A DNA stretch of 64,000 nucleotides, taken from assembly GCA_021018995.1 (NCBI GenBank), contig CM037588.1:81193765-81257764 (forward strand). Direction: 5' to 3'. Every line of letters starts with the position of its first letter. Positions within the stretch are counted from its first letter, which is position 1. This stretch comes from Chloranthus sessilifolius (lineage: Eukaryota; Streptophyta; Magnoliopsida; Chloranthales; Chloranthaceae). The notes under the pieces are model-generated. The model did no database searches. It was given only the letters and a program-made list of their open reading frames with translations, and was not told where the DNA came from. The translations under genes were made by a program, and so were the position numbers. Positions 45,906-58,199 of the stretch are shown here, piece after piece.

Positions 45906-45928
45906 AGGTTACTATTTTTGTAGTGACA

Positions 45929-48900
45929 CCACAATATTATTGATTACTTAAGGCATAAGATGCTTTATTTTATTTTTGGTTCCCCATGTGCGGCGTGTAT
46001 AATTTTGGTGACCCATGTGCCACAGGTTGTGGATGGGTTCCACCCGCTACCGCCAACTCAACGGTCTTGTTCATTAATTTAGCATAAAGCAGTGTCTCAT
46101 TCTTCTTCCAAGAGTAGTCCGATGATACAGACTTCTAAATAACGAAAGAGATCTATTAGGGATAAGAGTAACCAATTGTTTAAATATCACACCTTTGACG
46201 GGCAAGAGACAGGTGGAACAAATAAATCCTATTTCATGTGCTGATCCCATGATGTAGAATTAATTTCTTAAGCACATTGGAAACAAGGTATTACCTTGCC
46301 TCTTTATACAGAAAGCATAACAGGATCAGATACCTACAAAAAGAAGATTAAAATACCATTTTAACCCCTAGTGTCAATAGACAAATGTATTACCTCATTG
46401 GTATTTATTAGACTTAGAAAGGCATTTTGGTTTCAAGAATAAAAGTTGTGGAACTGCCATCATTGCAAGACGAACGCCACAATCAAGGTACTGCTTGAAG
46501 AACCAATCTCGATGAAAGGATGTGTGACACATGCTATTATTGATCGCTTGTGAGTGGTCTCAAAGCAATGAAATTAATGTTCCTTTTTCTCTGTGTATGA
46601 TTTTTAGTTTAGTAGTATACCACTTGGCAGGTACAGTCTCACCTTCTTTAAATTCAATCACATTACACTTGGATGTTAATGTGATTTAATGTTACAAGAT
46701 TTTGGTTTCTGGAGAAAAAGCAGCCACGCAAAAACTTAACCCCCCCAATTGCTTTTAGAATAGTATATTATATAAGAGTAACAAAATGATTTTCCAAGAA
46801 TACGATTTGAACTTTTGAGGGCTGTAATCTTGCCCTCAAAACTGCTGCTATTAATAAAAATTGTCGCTACTAGTCCTGTCGCTATCAAAAACTGCCCTTC
46901 CCGTGAGTATTTAACAACTAAAGTAACACATTTTCCCTCCAAAATCGATTTTGTATTTACGTAGTACAATCTTTGTCACATTTTCCCTCCAAAATCGTTT
47001 AGATATTCCCTTCAGGTAACTTCTAAATATCCTAGGAAAACACTAAGGAAATGAGGAGGGCACACCATGTATCTTACCAAACCCAAGTTGCATCACCCAA
47101 CTGATGTTAAAGCCATTCCCTTAGAAAAATCAGTCCATTCATTCACTTCAAACATTTATTTTGTAACAAAAAAGACATGCCTCCACCAAGTATCAGTCCC
47201 TATTGAAAAAATAAAAATAACAATAACTGGCATATCCGACATTCAACATCTTCAATTGGTTATAACCATTCAGCTAAAGAAGCTATTGAATCAACCTTTT
47301 CTAACCCAACTCAATCTCCGACAACACTACTCAGTCTCTAGTCTCTTTTAGATCAAGTTTGAGCTCTCCTTCAATGTGAGAGAAGGTGTGAGAAGAATGA
47401 TAGCAGCTTAGACCCCATCCAACTTATGCACTGGAACTGATCAACTACCTGAAGAAAGTGGGTTATCTTCCAAGTCTTCTCTTGGGATTTTGAATCTGGA
47501 CAGAATGTATTACTGTTCCTCACCACTCCATGGGAAATCCTATTTGAATACTATTTATCCTTGCAGAGTTATATACCTGTATACTTGTCAATACTTAACA
47601 AAGAAATGTGTATTCACAGTCTGAACAGTGCGTGTAATATTTTTATTGGTGCTTAGAATGGTCTCATGAAACCAATCTCGTTGAATAATGAAACCCTATC
47701 TACATATTATATGTTTTTTCCAAACATGCAGATTTTACTAATAATAATAAAAAAAAAAGTTGGAGTGCATCAAAACAAGACCAGAAAAGGAAAAGAAAGG
47801 AAATCATTACGGCCTTACCAGTACCAAAAATGGTAAAGCAATAAACTAACTAAAACTAATCATCAGGAAAAGGAAAAAGGAAAAAAACTATAACCATTTG
47901 GTTTCCAAAGTATATAGCTTGACGACCATCAATTTCCATCTTGACATTAGTTCTGTCCTCCCCGTGGATATGGGTGGTCCTCTAATCCTGATTTAACAGG
48001 ACTAAGACACTGGGCCACCTTTGCTTCCCCAACAACAAGAACCTTTAGGTCTAAAAATCCACTAGAATGGGAAAGATCTGTTTGTAACTTTGTCACATTT
48101 GTCCAAGAAGGCAAGAAATTATTCTCTAACCATCTACTTGAGCTGTGACAATCCCCCTCATTGAAAGCTTTCTGGGAGATATACAATGAAAGTGAGATAA
48201 TCCTGTTAGAAAAGCTTTGATCTCTGAATCCAAAGCTCTACTTGTAGAGCCTAATAATGATAGGACCTCTTCTAGTATTATCCACTCTCTTAAAAATAGG
48301 TAAATAAAATAAAAATATACCCCCCAGACGCCCACCCCATGTGATCCAGTCTACACATTCAAAAACCGAGAAATGGATCCTCGACAGTTCAAGTTGATCA
48401 TGGACTCACAAAGTAATCAATGAAGTACTGTTCATCATTTTTCTACACTGATAAAAATGATTGTTGACCTAACAACATGGGCTATCTAGAGGGAGAATTG
48501 TGAAGGACCAGCTAAATGAAACCAAATGCAAAGTTTGAAGGGGAGGATCGAGGGCCCCCTCAAACAGGCTGCCGCAGATTCCTATTGGTTCCCCTTACAG
48601 TAATGGGAGTGAGGGGAGGGTAACTAATTGAAAATATTAAGGGAGGCCATAATGAAGACTGACATATTTGTGGACAAGGCACTAATTACCTCCTCAAAGA
48701 GTCAAAGACGTCATTTTCCCTTAAATAAAACAGGGAGACAAGTTAGGATTGAGGAGTATCATACTTCTAAACCCCTTAAATCACTTACCCCCACTTCAAG
48801 GGACACTGTCCCTCATTCCGAGGGAATAACCAAGCCCTAAGTGAAAAACCAATGACTTAAATATCTATTTAGTGTCACTGAATTATGAACATTGCAACAA

Positions 48901-49710
48901 GCAAAGTTAAAAGTCCAATTGCTTATCTAAGAACAACTTTCTACTTGAGTCTACTTGTCTAAAAGCAATTTGCGACCTTTGCATAGTTATTTATAACTTC
49001 CTTTCTCTATTATTTTGTTACCGTTCAACACACACACACACAAACACAAAGATATTAGTTGAGAAGACCAGACCTCCTAACATATGGGAAGCACTTCTTG
49101 CAACAGAATCCAAGTATAATCGGACCTCAAGTTGACGCAAATGCATGGTTTATCTATGCGATCAAATCAGCTGGGCACCACATGGCACCAAACCTGAGGA
49201 TCGGGTGGCACGGCAACTTTCTCAAGGTTCATCCAAAAAAAATTAGAAAAAGGTATTTATCCACCATTCAAATGTTGGTCAAAAGCAAAATTTTAATGCA
49301 CTGGGTTTGGGGGCGGCGGTGTAAAACTTTGACCTGGGTTTTGAAGGGAAAAATAGTCCAAAAATGTGACAAAGATTGGAGGGAATATCTAAACGATTTT
49401 GTATGTAAATATATGTACTATTTATGTCAAAACAGCCCTTCCCATGAGTATTTCACAGCTAAAGTAACACATCAGCACACCTTACATCAAAGATTGGAGA
49501 AGGCAGCAGTAATGGTGTAACACGCATGCACCAGATCATCAAATGTCAATGAGTTAGATAAGTCAATTTAGATCACTAGAGCAACAACACAAAGAAGTAG
49601 CAAAACAATCACAAAGTTGAGAACTTTATAGACAAAAAAGGGGAGAAAAATACTTAGATGCAATCACCATCTCACGAGTCGAATTAGATTCAATATTATT
49701 TCTTTCAAAA
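45929..49710. other. CACTA interior between the nested element and the transposase gene
   Basis: No gene recognised. Short frames occur on both strands. A decayed AGCGGCAGTTTTT-type CACTA motif block lies at about 46840-46900 (ACTGCTGCTATTAATAAAAA). A block at 46900-47000 matches 49360-49480 in part directly (CCCTTCCC.TGAGTATTT) and in part inverted (TCTTTGTCACATTTT), so copies of one unknown repeat lie here twice. Confidence 0.4.
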
Positions 49711-49719
49711 GAAGAATTA

Positions 49720-52543
49720 CACACTGCCATCTTTGGTAAATAAAGCATCATTAATCTGATGCATCTCCATCGTCAATGGCATTGACTGAAGGAGCTTGTC
49801 GTGCACAACTTGAGTATGCGGAGGTGCATCAACAATTACTCCAGGCACATTTTCCCCCACCCAATTGACAACATCATTATCATCATTCTCAATGTCATTT
49901 GGTAGTTGATGTCCATAAGGGTCTCTATCCAATAATAAATCATCTTATGCACTCATCTCATATAAGTCCCTAGGTCTATTGTTGACAACGACATGCCAAT
50001 CTGGTTCAGTTGGATCTTGTACATAGAAAACTTGTTTAGTTTGAGATGCCAACACATATGGTTCATTGATTGCTTGATTTCAAGGGAACAATAATCTTGA
50101 AAAATTTACTATTGTGAATCCTAATTCGTCGGTCTTAATACCTCTTCCTTGTGTTGTTACATCAACCCAATCACACTTGAACAATACGTACTTGAGTTGC
50201 TCGGAATATGTCAACTCAATTATGCCTGTTAAGCGACCATAATAGGTCATCTCTCCTGCCACGGGGCTTTTATCTCTTGCATTGGAATAGCTCTTAGTAG
50301 TTGCAGTGACCGCAACACCACTATTTTGAGTTTTAGCACCATTTTCCTTATCAATAGTTCGAAATTTATAGCCATTAATGGTGTAGATGGTCAATCTGTT
50401 AGCAAGGGAACGTGGTCCTTCCGCAAGGAAAGCAACTCCTTCCGCCAATGTACTATATGAATCGCTCAACATTTGAACCTATTGGACATTTGCAAGTAGG
50501 TTAAATTACTAACCAAGATTCATCAACTAAAAAGGTACCTAAAATGCAAACTCTCATAACTTACATAATCCTTAAACCAGTCAATGAATTGTTTGTGGTG
50601 CATTTTCTGTCTTTCATGGGGACCTGCTTTGCGGTGCTTCAACCAAAGTATCTGATTGTGTTGCCTACATGAATTTCATGTCATATGAAACTCCAACACT
50701 GAATAAAATTGTTAATCACATTTAAAATTTTAGTAATTTAAAGGCTTACTCTAGATAATCTTTAACCTTCACATCGTTGAACACATAACGATGTGCCTGG
50801 GTTCATTCTATTTCACTAAGTTTAAATGGCACAGCACCCCTGATCTCATTTACGTCACGATTTCTTGCGGATCAATTTAACCTTGTTTCAATGTCGTTTA
50901 AGTATCTCGAGCAGAATGTTAGACATTCTTCTGCGACATATCCTTCAGCAATAGACCCCTCAGGTTGAGCCTTATTACACACATATGACTTCAGCGTAAA
51001 CAAGTATCTACATTGAAAAATGTTTCATTTATATGAATGAAATTATACTTAATTTCAAATCCATAAATAACTTCAGGTAAAATGGGTCATGCCTTTCGAT
51101 AGGATACATCCATCAATAATGGACAGGTCCACCCAACTGTGCCTCTGATGCCAAATGTATGGGCAAGTGCACCATAACATCAAAAAAAGCAAGTGGAAAA
51201 ATTCTCTCTAATTGACAAAGCACCACTGTAATGCGATTCTCAAGATGTCTCAAATCCTCAATCCGGCAAACTTTCGAACATAACTCACGAAAGAAGTTGC
51301 TCAACTCTATTAATAAATAAGCTATGCTCTTGGGTAATATTTTTTGAATAGCTAATGGCATGAATTGTTGGATTATGACATGTGAATCCTGGCTTTTAAG
51401 GTCATATATTTTGCGCTCTTTAATATTAATGCACCTTGCAATATTTGACGAGTAACCTTCCGGAATCTTCAAACTCTTCAACACTTTGCAGAACATCTCT
51501 TTCTCTCCTTTGTTCATGGAGTAGCATGCGGATGGTAGATAAGCTTTACTTCCACCGTTCTACCATTGTGGGTGTAGCTCATGTCTCACCTCCAAGTGGA
51601 CCAAGTCAAGGCGCGCCTTCAAATTATCCATTGTTTTACCTTCAATATTCAACAAAGTTCCTAACACACTATCACACACATTTTTCTCAATGTGCATTAC
51701 ATCTAAATTGTGTCTGAGTAAATTGTATTTTCAATATGGCAATTCAAAGAATATGCTCTTCTTCTTCCAGTTATATGGCATGCTAACCTCATCCATAATT
51801 TTTGATTTTTTCTTAGCAGATTGTTTTCCAAATACATGTGCACTGTTTTGTAATTGATTCATCACATCTGATCCAGATAGAGGAGTTGGAGCTATTCTGA
51901 ACTCACACGTACCATCAAAAGAATGTTTATCTCTTCGGAACCTATGATTCGATGGTAAGAATCGACGATGACCCATATAACATTGCTTCCTCCCATGGAT
52001 CAAATATCTGCTACATGTGTCCTTATTGCATGAAGGACATGCCAACTTTCCTTTCGTGCTCCAACCAGATAATATAGCATACCCTAGAAAGTCACTAATT
52101 GTCCAAAGCAAGGCGGCACGTAATTGAAATGCCTCATTCTTTGACGCATCATATGTTTCTACCCCAAATTCCCAGAATTCTTTGAGTTCTTCAATCAGAG
52201 GCCTCAAGTAAACATCAAAGTTATTTCTAGGGCCAGATGGACCCGGTATAAGCAATGACAGTATTATGTTTGGCTTCTTCATACATAACCATGGTGGCTT
52301 CTTCATACATTTGGTGTAATTTTGAACAAACCCATTTTATACCATATGACCGTATGTCGTTTCTGTATCTTGATATAATCTGTTGTTGCATCTGACCCAT
52401 GGACACTTCAATTTCCCATTTACAGTTGCTCCTCGAGCTATTGCAAGCTCGATGAATCCTTTCACGCCATGAAGATACTCTGGAGAAATGCTACTCCATC
52501 CAGATACAAAAATAACTTTCTTATTTAAACAACATACCAACAT
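49720..52543 (-). pseudogene. TNP2-type CACTA transposase gene, decayed
   Basis: Reads right to left. 52543-52337 is the transposase-associated domain (SPEYLHGVKGFIELA, KCPWVRCNN). 52306-51731 is the TNP2 core end (PPWLCMKKPNIILSLLIPGP, LLWTISDFLGYAILSGWSTK, CPSCNKDTCSRY, FLPSNHRFRRDKHSFDGT). Then comes LLRHNLDVMHIEKNVCDSVL (51.6-51.7 kb), the DUF4218 region at 51517-51113 (FCKVLKSLKIPEGYSSNIAR, FFRELCSKVCRIEDL) and NKAQPEGSIAEGYVAEECL (50.9-51.0 kb). The DUF4216 region follows at 50472-50000 (FKCDWVDV, ASQTKQVFYVQDP). The stretch between the first domain and PPWLCMK, roughly 300 residues in relatives, is missing. In-frame stops lie at the Trp of ELPYWKY and elsewhere. An intron before YLFTLKSYV has a GC-type donor. 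Not functional as it stands. Confidence 0.88.
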
Positions 52544-52559
52544 TCGAGCTACTCAAAAC

Positions 52560-54940
52560 ACGTGAACATAAAGGAATATAAAATACCTAGGCTTCTAAAT
52601 CCAACTTTTATCCATCATGTGGGAGACTAGATATACAATCTCCAACTTCTTTGTTGTTAATCTCTAGAAATCATGTAAAAAGGTTACAAGTAAGATATAA
52701 CAAATAAGTTTTTTTTTTTTTTTTTTAAATTGGTAGATAACAAATAAGAAATTTTATAACACAAAATGACTAAAGACTTGGAGGGAAATAGTAAGAAGTA
52801 ACTTAAAGAATTGATGGGTAACAGAGTGAGCACTAAGTAAAATAATAGAGAGTTTAGCTATGAGTAGCTGTTATAAATTAAGAATTAAGAACAAGGGCAA
52901 GGGTTAGATGGTTTAAATCTCTAAAACCTTTTTACATGATTAAGAACAAGGGCGGGTGTTAGATGGTTTAAATAGTAAGAAGGTAAAAACTTTCAAGGAA
53001 CTATGAATTATTTTATTTATTTATTAATATAGAAATTATCATCTAAAAGTGGTCGCATGTAGTTCCTACCAATTTCATTTTGGCAATCTAATTGTTATTA
53101 TAGTAGCTTAAGAAAGTAAATTAGAACTTCCTTCCTATAATGGAAATTATGATTAACTGATGAGTAGAGAGGTTGAAATGATGTCTGCAGTCTTTATGCA
53201 TCATTCGTACATTTCTATTACCATCATGGTAATCCAAGTGCAAGGAGAAAAGTAATGGACCAACACTTGAAGAAGTCATTTAAGCTCGATATAAAAAAGA
53301 ACAGCAAAGTACTTTTACGGGAAGATGTCGGAGAGTTTGTTCATGTTTGCACTGTACAAATTGTCTTCAATTGCTTATGAGAGAGATCATCACAGACATG
53401 ATCTAGTGTGCGTTCGGCTTGGCAGATTCCAAGATGAGTGAGATGTGATAATGATTTTTATAGTAATTGATTGTTATAGGACAGGTGCTGAACACCATCA
53501 AGCATGATCAGGCATGTTCGACTGGTTATCAGCAATATTAGATTAAAGGCTTTTGTGTTTTGCAAGCAATCACATGGTCTTCCTTAAAGGAATGTGCAAT
53601 GACAGGAGGGTCACGGGAGGATATTAGACAAAATTTAGAATGAGTGTGGATTAGATTAGTTGGATTATATTTAGAAAGTCTACATTGATTAGGATTCTAT
53701 TGTGATTAGAATAGGGAGTTCTTATCTTAGAATAAAAGTTTGAGTTGGATTAGAAGTCTCTTCATTTTGTCTATTTGTAACCGCATGAGAGACTAATGAA
53801 GTGACATTGAAGATCACCACAACATAGATCATGCATTCTCTCTCCACACGTCCACTTCCTTCTCTATCCTAAATTTCTAGATAGACCACACATAGACAAT
53901 TGTAGAAGCTTATTAAGTCATAATGATAAAATTGTGCTATTTCTTTCTATTTTTGTTTTTTACTTGATGCACTCGAGCTTCTAAATGATAAAGAATCGTA
54001 TTGTCACTGAATTGGAACTTGCGACACAAAATCGATTAGTCAATCATAAAAAGTGCAAATCCACTAGGTGACTTGTGGGAGTGTCAGTTTATTTCAAGTT
54101 ACAAGTTTATTATATGACATGGACTTAAGGGGCTGTTATGTCTCTATTTGCATCCCCGATAGTATATGCATTTTACAAGTGTTATATCATATACCAATTT
54201 TAAATTTGCTAACTGCACGCTAAATAATGAATTATGCACTAGTCCATTTTTTCTTGAGGCAAAGTACTTATAAATTAAAAAATTAAAAAATTATGTAAAA
54301 ATTTATTAAAGGTGTACCACAGGTAACGTCGGCAAAAGCGTCAGCAGGTACATGTGCAAAAACAATGTCGTTGGCGGTAGGAACGCGAGGGAACTTTGGA
54401 GTCGTAATCGAAATCAATAGCTTTGAACTAAGGAGCTGTAGTCAAAGCTGCTCTGATTTTCAAGCGTAATCCGATGATGAATTTCAAATATTTTTGAAAT
54501 CAATAGCTTTTGATCTGAAAAGGAGTGTAATCAAAAATTGAAGTTAGAAAATAGAAATTGATCCAGGGGCAACTCATATTTTCTGTTTCAGATGGATTCA
54601 AAGCAATAATTTTTGAAGCAAGATGCAATTAAAAAGTGACATGAAGTTTGATTAGAAAAGAGTAACAACAAACCCGAAGAAGCTTCTTCTCGTAGTGGGA
54701 AACAGCACTGGAGACTAGAACCATCATGTCGTTGGTTGATCCTCTATCGCTAATCGATTTACCAATAACACGAATGCTTAAATCAATGCTTGAGTACCAA
54801 AATCTAGGTTAGAATCAACTCATATTTACACTTGTAGAAGGGATCTAAGGATAATATGAAGCAAGATGCAATTATAAAAAACAAAATAGAGTTTCTTAAA
54901 TGGATTTCAGAGAAAAAAATGAAGATATCTCACCTGAGAT
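52560..54940. other. CACTA interior upstream of the transposase, no gene
   Basis: A/T-rich, about 2.4 kb, without recognised coding sequence or splice-bounded exons. It may hold the first introns of the transposase gene or decayed captured DNA. Confidence 0.4.
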
Positions 54941-54949
54941 TACAGAAAT

Positions 54950-55260
54950 GAGCTATGAGCCATCGAAACCCTAAAAAATCAAAGCGATTTGAACTAGATT
55001 CAATCTCAGCGAGGTCCGAAATGGAATCAAAACCCTAACACACCATTCAAACTCGAGCACACCATTGAAATCAAATAAAAAATCAGCCAGATCCGAAGCT
55101 TTGAGCGAGAGGGAATTAGACCCCCAACCTGATCGAGAGCGAAAGAGATTTAGGGTTTGAGCAAGAGCTTTGGTTCTGCGAGATACATTTAGGGTTTGAA
55201 TGAGAGACTTGAGCGAGAGCCATTTTTGTGTTTTTGAGCGAGAGTGAGAGAAGATGGGCC
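54950..55260 (-). promoter_or_regulatory. Telobox-rich leader at the 5' end of the large CACTA element
   Basis: On the minus strand it reads CACTCTCGCTCAAAAACAC, CTCATTCAAACCCTAAATG, TTGCTCAAACCCTAAATCTC and more AAACCCTAA copies further in, starting about 140 bases inside the terminus. It matches in style and wording the leader of the nested element (40885-41070). It is a likely start region for the transposase and chimeric transcripts; that role is inferred. Confidence 0.55.
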
Positions 55261-55400
55261 ATCAGAAAATGAAATATATATAGAAAGGGTAGAGTGGATC
55301 GTGGGCTAAGCGGATCTGGGCCAATTAGCTTAAGTTGCTGCTGGCGGTTTTTTTTAACCGCCCCGAAATTCTGCCGGCTAAAACCCACTTTTTTGTAGTG

Positions 55401-55604
55401 TATACACATGTGACAATTGTGAAACAGCGTGAGGGGAGCACCAATTATAGTGGTGAGGGTTAAGTAATAAAACCCAACCCACACCTTATAAAGATAGGGT
55501 GAAAAAGAGGGTGGAGGGCGAGAACTGAATCCACGACCTTGTAAATAATGTTGGGCTAATGGGTTTTGTCCAACATTTAAGGATGTCTAAATTATCCTTA
55601 CACC
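55401..55604. other. Right flank of the large CACTA element
   Basis: Begins with TAT (55401-55403), the right target duplication. No coding signal. If the CACTA element is removed, this joins directly to the PR-1 island at 32316. Confidence 0.5.
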
Positions 55605-56453
55605 ATGGTTGGCTAAACCCCATTAGTAGCTAGAGTGAGGTTGAGAGCTGTAAATTGAGAGGTTCAAAGCCTTGTAGAGGATTAGATGTTGCACAGATTG
55701 CAGATCTGAGAACAATTGGATTGTAAGTTGTATTGATTCAGTAATTATTGAATGTAAAGTTGATTTTGATCTATGAATCTTTTGTTTGCATCCGATTTCC
55801 CTAGATTAAATTCCCTTGTGGATGCTTGAGCTTGTAGTCTTGCATCCACAACATCTGTAATAGTTTACTTATTCTAATTAAGATCCTTGAATTAGAGGAA
55901 TCTCTAGGATGATCTGTGATCATTCAAGTGGACAGATCATAACCTTAGGATTACTTTAAATTCTCTGGTCTAGATTAGATTCTTGTACTTTGCATCTGAG
56001 CTTGTAGCCAGCTGAAGGATTGTTGCAAATCAGTTCTATGCATTGCCTTTGAACAAATTGATTTTCATTAAAGACCAAAATCCCTAGCTGCTACTCTCCA
56101 CCTTTTGGTTTTAATCCTTTTCTTCATTTCCTTAAATCTGAATTTCATCAGTTCTAGATCATTTGCATTTGATTTTTGTAATTTTTCGTAAAGTGACAAA
56201 CCCTGAGACCTCTCCTCTTTCCTTTCCTTGCATTAGTTTAGGGTAGAATGCCAGATCTGGTTTAGATCTGGAGATTTACCCTATTTTAAAGCATATTTCC
56301 CTATGGACATAACCTGACTTACCTTTTAAAGCTTGCTGCAATAGCCCTGGTTCTTGCAGGACTGGTTGCTTATCTTGATCTCATATTGTTGTACTTTGCC
56401 CTTTTAGTTTGTTCTTTTAATCCTTTGATAATTGTAAGATAAGCAAGCCAACA
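55605..56453 (+). repeat. Partial LTR of the D type (Athila-like)
   Basis: Starts with CATGGTTGGCTAAACCCC, which matches 18686 in the D LTR, and follows that LTR to its end with TGACCATTCAAGTGGACAG-like sequence at 55918-55936. It continues past CCCTGG to an AAGCCAACA end at 56453, showing the part of a D-type LTR that in D lies beyond the B insertion. It abuts RT sequence of element E. Confidence 0.75.
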
Positions 56454-56454
56454 A

Positions 56455-57868
56455 GCATCCCATGCCTTGCAGTATTATCGATCAAGATATCGATGTGTGG
56501 TGTAGGGAAGTCGTCTTTCAGGTTCGCTTTGTTGAGATTTCTGAAATCTATGCCCATTTGAACCTTTTCTTCCTTCTTCAGTACCTAGATGATGTTGGCT
56601 AGCTGTTGAGGGTATTTGGAGACCATGAGAAACCCCGTGTCGTTTGCTTTATGAATTCATCCTTCACTTTTAGCATCCATTCCAGCCTGAGTCGCCTTAA
56701 CTTTTACTTCACCAACTTCACATCGGGATATAATGGCAACTCATGCTCGACCAAATCGATGCCCAACCCAGACATGTCCTCGTATGACCATGCGAAGACG
56801 TCTTGGTATGACGGAAGGAAATCATTCATGCCTTTTCATTCCTCGGGAGATAATGGTTCGATCCATCTCTTTGGCCTCTTGGATTTCTTCTTCGGTAGGC
56901 TTCTAGCCTAAGTTGAATCTAACATGTTGACTGCCTTTTGCTTATACTAGGCCCCTCTGGCCTTGCAAGGGAAAGCCAAACCCTTTACCTCTCTGGTAAC
57001 CCCACTTTTGGAGCATTCCTATAGCTCCAATAATTTCGCTGGATATTTCAATGACTTTTTCGGGAGGTTCTGGTGATACTGCTGATATATCATATTGAAA
57101 ACTATGAAGGTCCGCATTCTCAGCTGTATGGCATACATCCAACACCTTGAGATTTTCAATACTGTGGGCCATTTTCTCTCTTTCCTCTCGTCCCTCACCT
57201 CTGATGGTAATAACTTTATCTTCAAAGATGAATTTGAGCTGTTGGTGTAGAGTGGACGGCATCGCCCCAGTTTTGTGCAACCATAGGCACCCTAGCAGTA
57301 GGTTGAAAGAGGACTTGATGTCCAAGGCTTGGAACAGGATTGAGAAGTTCATTGGCCCAATGGTGAGATCAAAATCGACTTCTCCTATTACTTCCCTCCT
57401 CGTATTATCGAACCCTCGGGCACTTGTCCTAGCTGGTCAAAACATGGACGGGTCGACCCCAATCTTGGTTGTTGTTCGCAAACGACACACATTTAATGTT
57501 GATCCGTTATCTTTTAACACTAAAAAAATCACAATGTTCCCGATTTCGACCGTGATATTGAAGGGTTTGGAGTGGTTCCCTCCAACTGGAAGATCAGCCT
57601 CTGAGAACAAGATAGCATTGGGGGCCAACACTTGCCCGATCATCTATCGCACTTCATCTAGGGATACTTTATTTGATACCTGAGCTTCTTTTAGTGCTCC
57701 CATCATAGCTTGGAAGTGAGGTCGAGACGTCATGAGTAAGTCCCACATGGTGATGTGAGTCGGTGTTCTTTTGAGTTTTATTTCTAATGTGTGGTCACTA
57801 CTCATTTTTTCCCACAGGTGCACTGCTACAGGTTTCCTTCTTTCTTTAGGTTGGGTTCTTAGTAGCAC
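56455..57868 (-). pseudogene. Protease and start of RT of element E
   Basis: The protease block has LVLKDNGSTLNVCRL, where relatives have a DNGSSLNVCPL active-site text. Next comes SSFNLLLGCLWLHKTGAMPS and LHQQLKFIFEDKVITI, and GYQRGKGFGFPLQG. RT begins with a KVQMGIDFRNLNKANLKDDF-like block at about 56480-56560. All are typical of the Tat clade. Fossil, with several breaks. Confidence 0.8.
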
Positions 57869-58199
57869 CTTAGGCTATTTGAAGATTTTGCCTGACCGGG
57901 TTATGAACTCAACTGCCCTTTTCCTGTTGCCGCTTGCATTGGCATTTGTCTAGTTGTAGTTGAGTGGGACCTGAGGGGGATCATATGCTGGTCCGAGAAT
58001 TTGAAACAAGACAGATGGAGATGTCGGGTATGATTGAACTAGTAGGGTTGGTGTGGCTATGTTGGGCCAAATGGGGTTGACTGGTATAGGAGGTGGTTGG
58101 ACTGATGAGGATGTGGAAAAATTAGGCCAAAGGTGATTGAAGGGAGCTGACCCAGATGACGTGGTACAATTGGGCACCATATAATTGACGTGGGTCGAT

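Larger units (their letters stand above)
40595..45925 (+). mobile_element. Nested gene-capturing CACTA element (Pack-CACTA) with exons of three host genes
   Basis: Starts CACTACAAAAATTACCGGAT and ends ACTATTTTTGTAGTG. The ends pair over about 34 bases, including TACGCCGACGGCT. ACA flanks it at 40592-40594 and 45926-45928, a perfect 3-bp duplication. I found no transposase in its 5331 bases. In order, all on the plus strand, it carries a telobox-rich leader (40735-41085), an ARF10/16-type C-terminal exon (41168-41370), two exocyst SEC3 exons (42652-42769, 43019-43123) and three exons of an unidentified gene (44235-45540). Introns and splice sites are retained, so capture was from DNA, not from mRNA. 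Subterminal CGACGG hairpins crowd the right end. The outer CACTA, or a relative, could have supplied the transposase. Confidence 0.88.
32317..55400 (-). mobile_element. 23-kb CACTA (En/Spm) transposon with transposase genes and captured host exons
   Basis: Starts CACTACAAATTGTG and ends TTTTTTGTAGTG, the inverted CACTA terminus. It is flanked by TAT at 32314-32316 and again at 55401-55403, the 3-bp duplication CACTA elements make. Subterminal CCGGCGG/GGCGGTTTTTAACCGCC repeats lie at both ends. Genes read on the minus strand: leader (54950-55260), TNP2-type transposase (49.7-52.5 kb), Transposase_24 (37.3-39.7 kb). Captured host fragments are in the same sense at 34.1-35.9 kb. Nested in it are a 5.3-kb CACTA element (40595-45925), a 183-bp CACTA mini-element (38744-38926) and a small MITE (34284-34460). 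The transposase has stops and lacks its middle, so this copy probably cannot move itself now. Confidence 0.88.

Noticed and set aside
47947-48335. Overlapping minus-strand frames with a KVLVVGEAKVAQCL stretch
   Set aside because: No recognised family, no splice-supported neighbours; too weak to call a captured exon.
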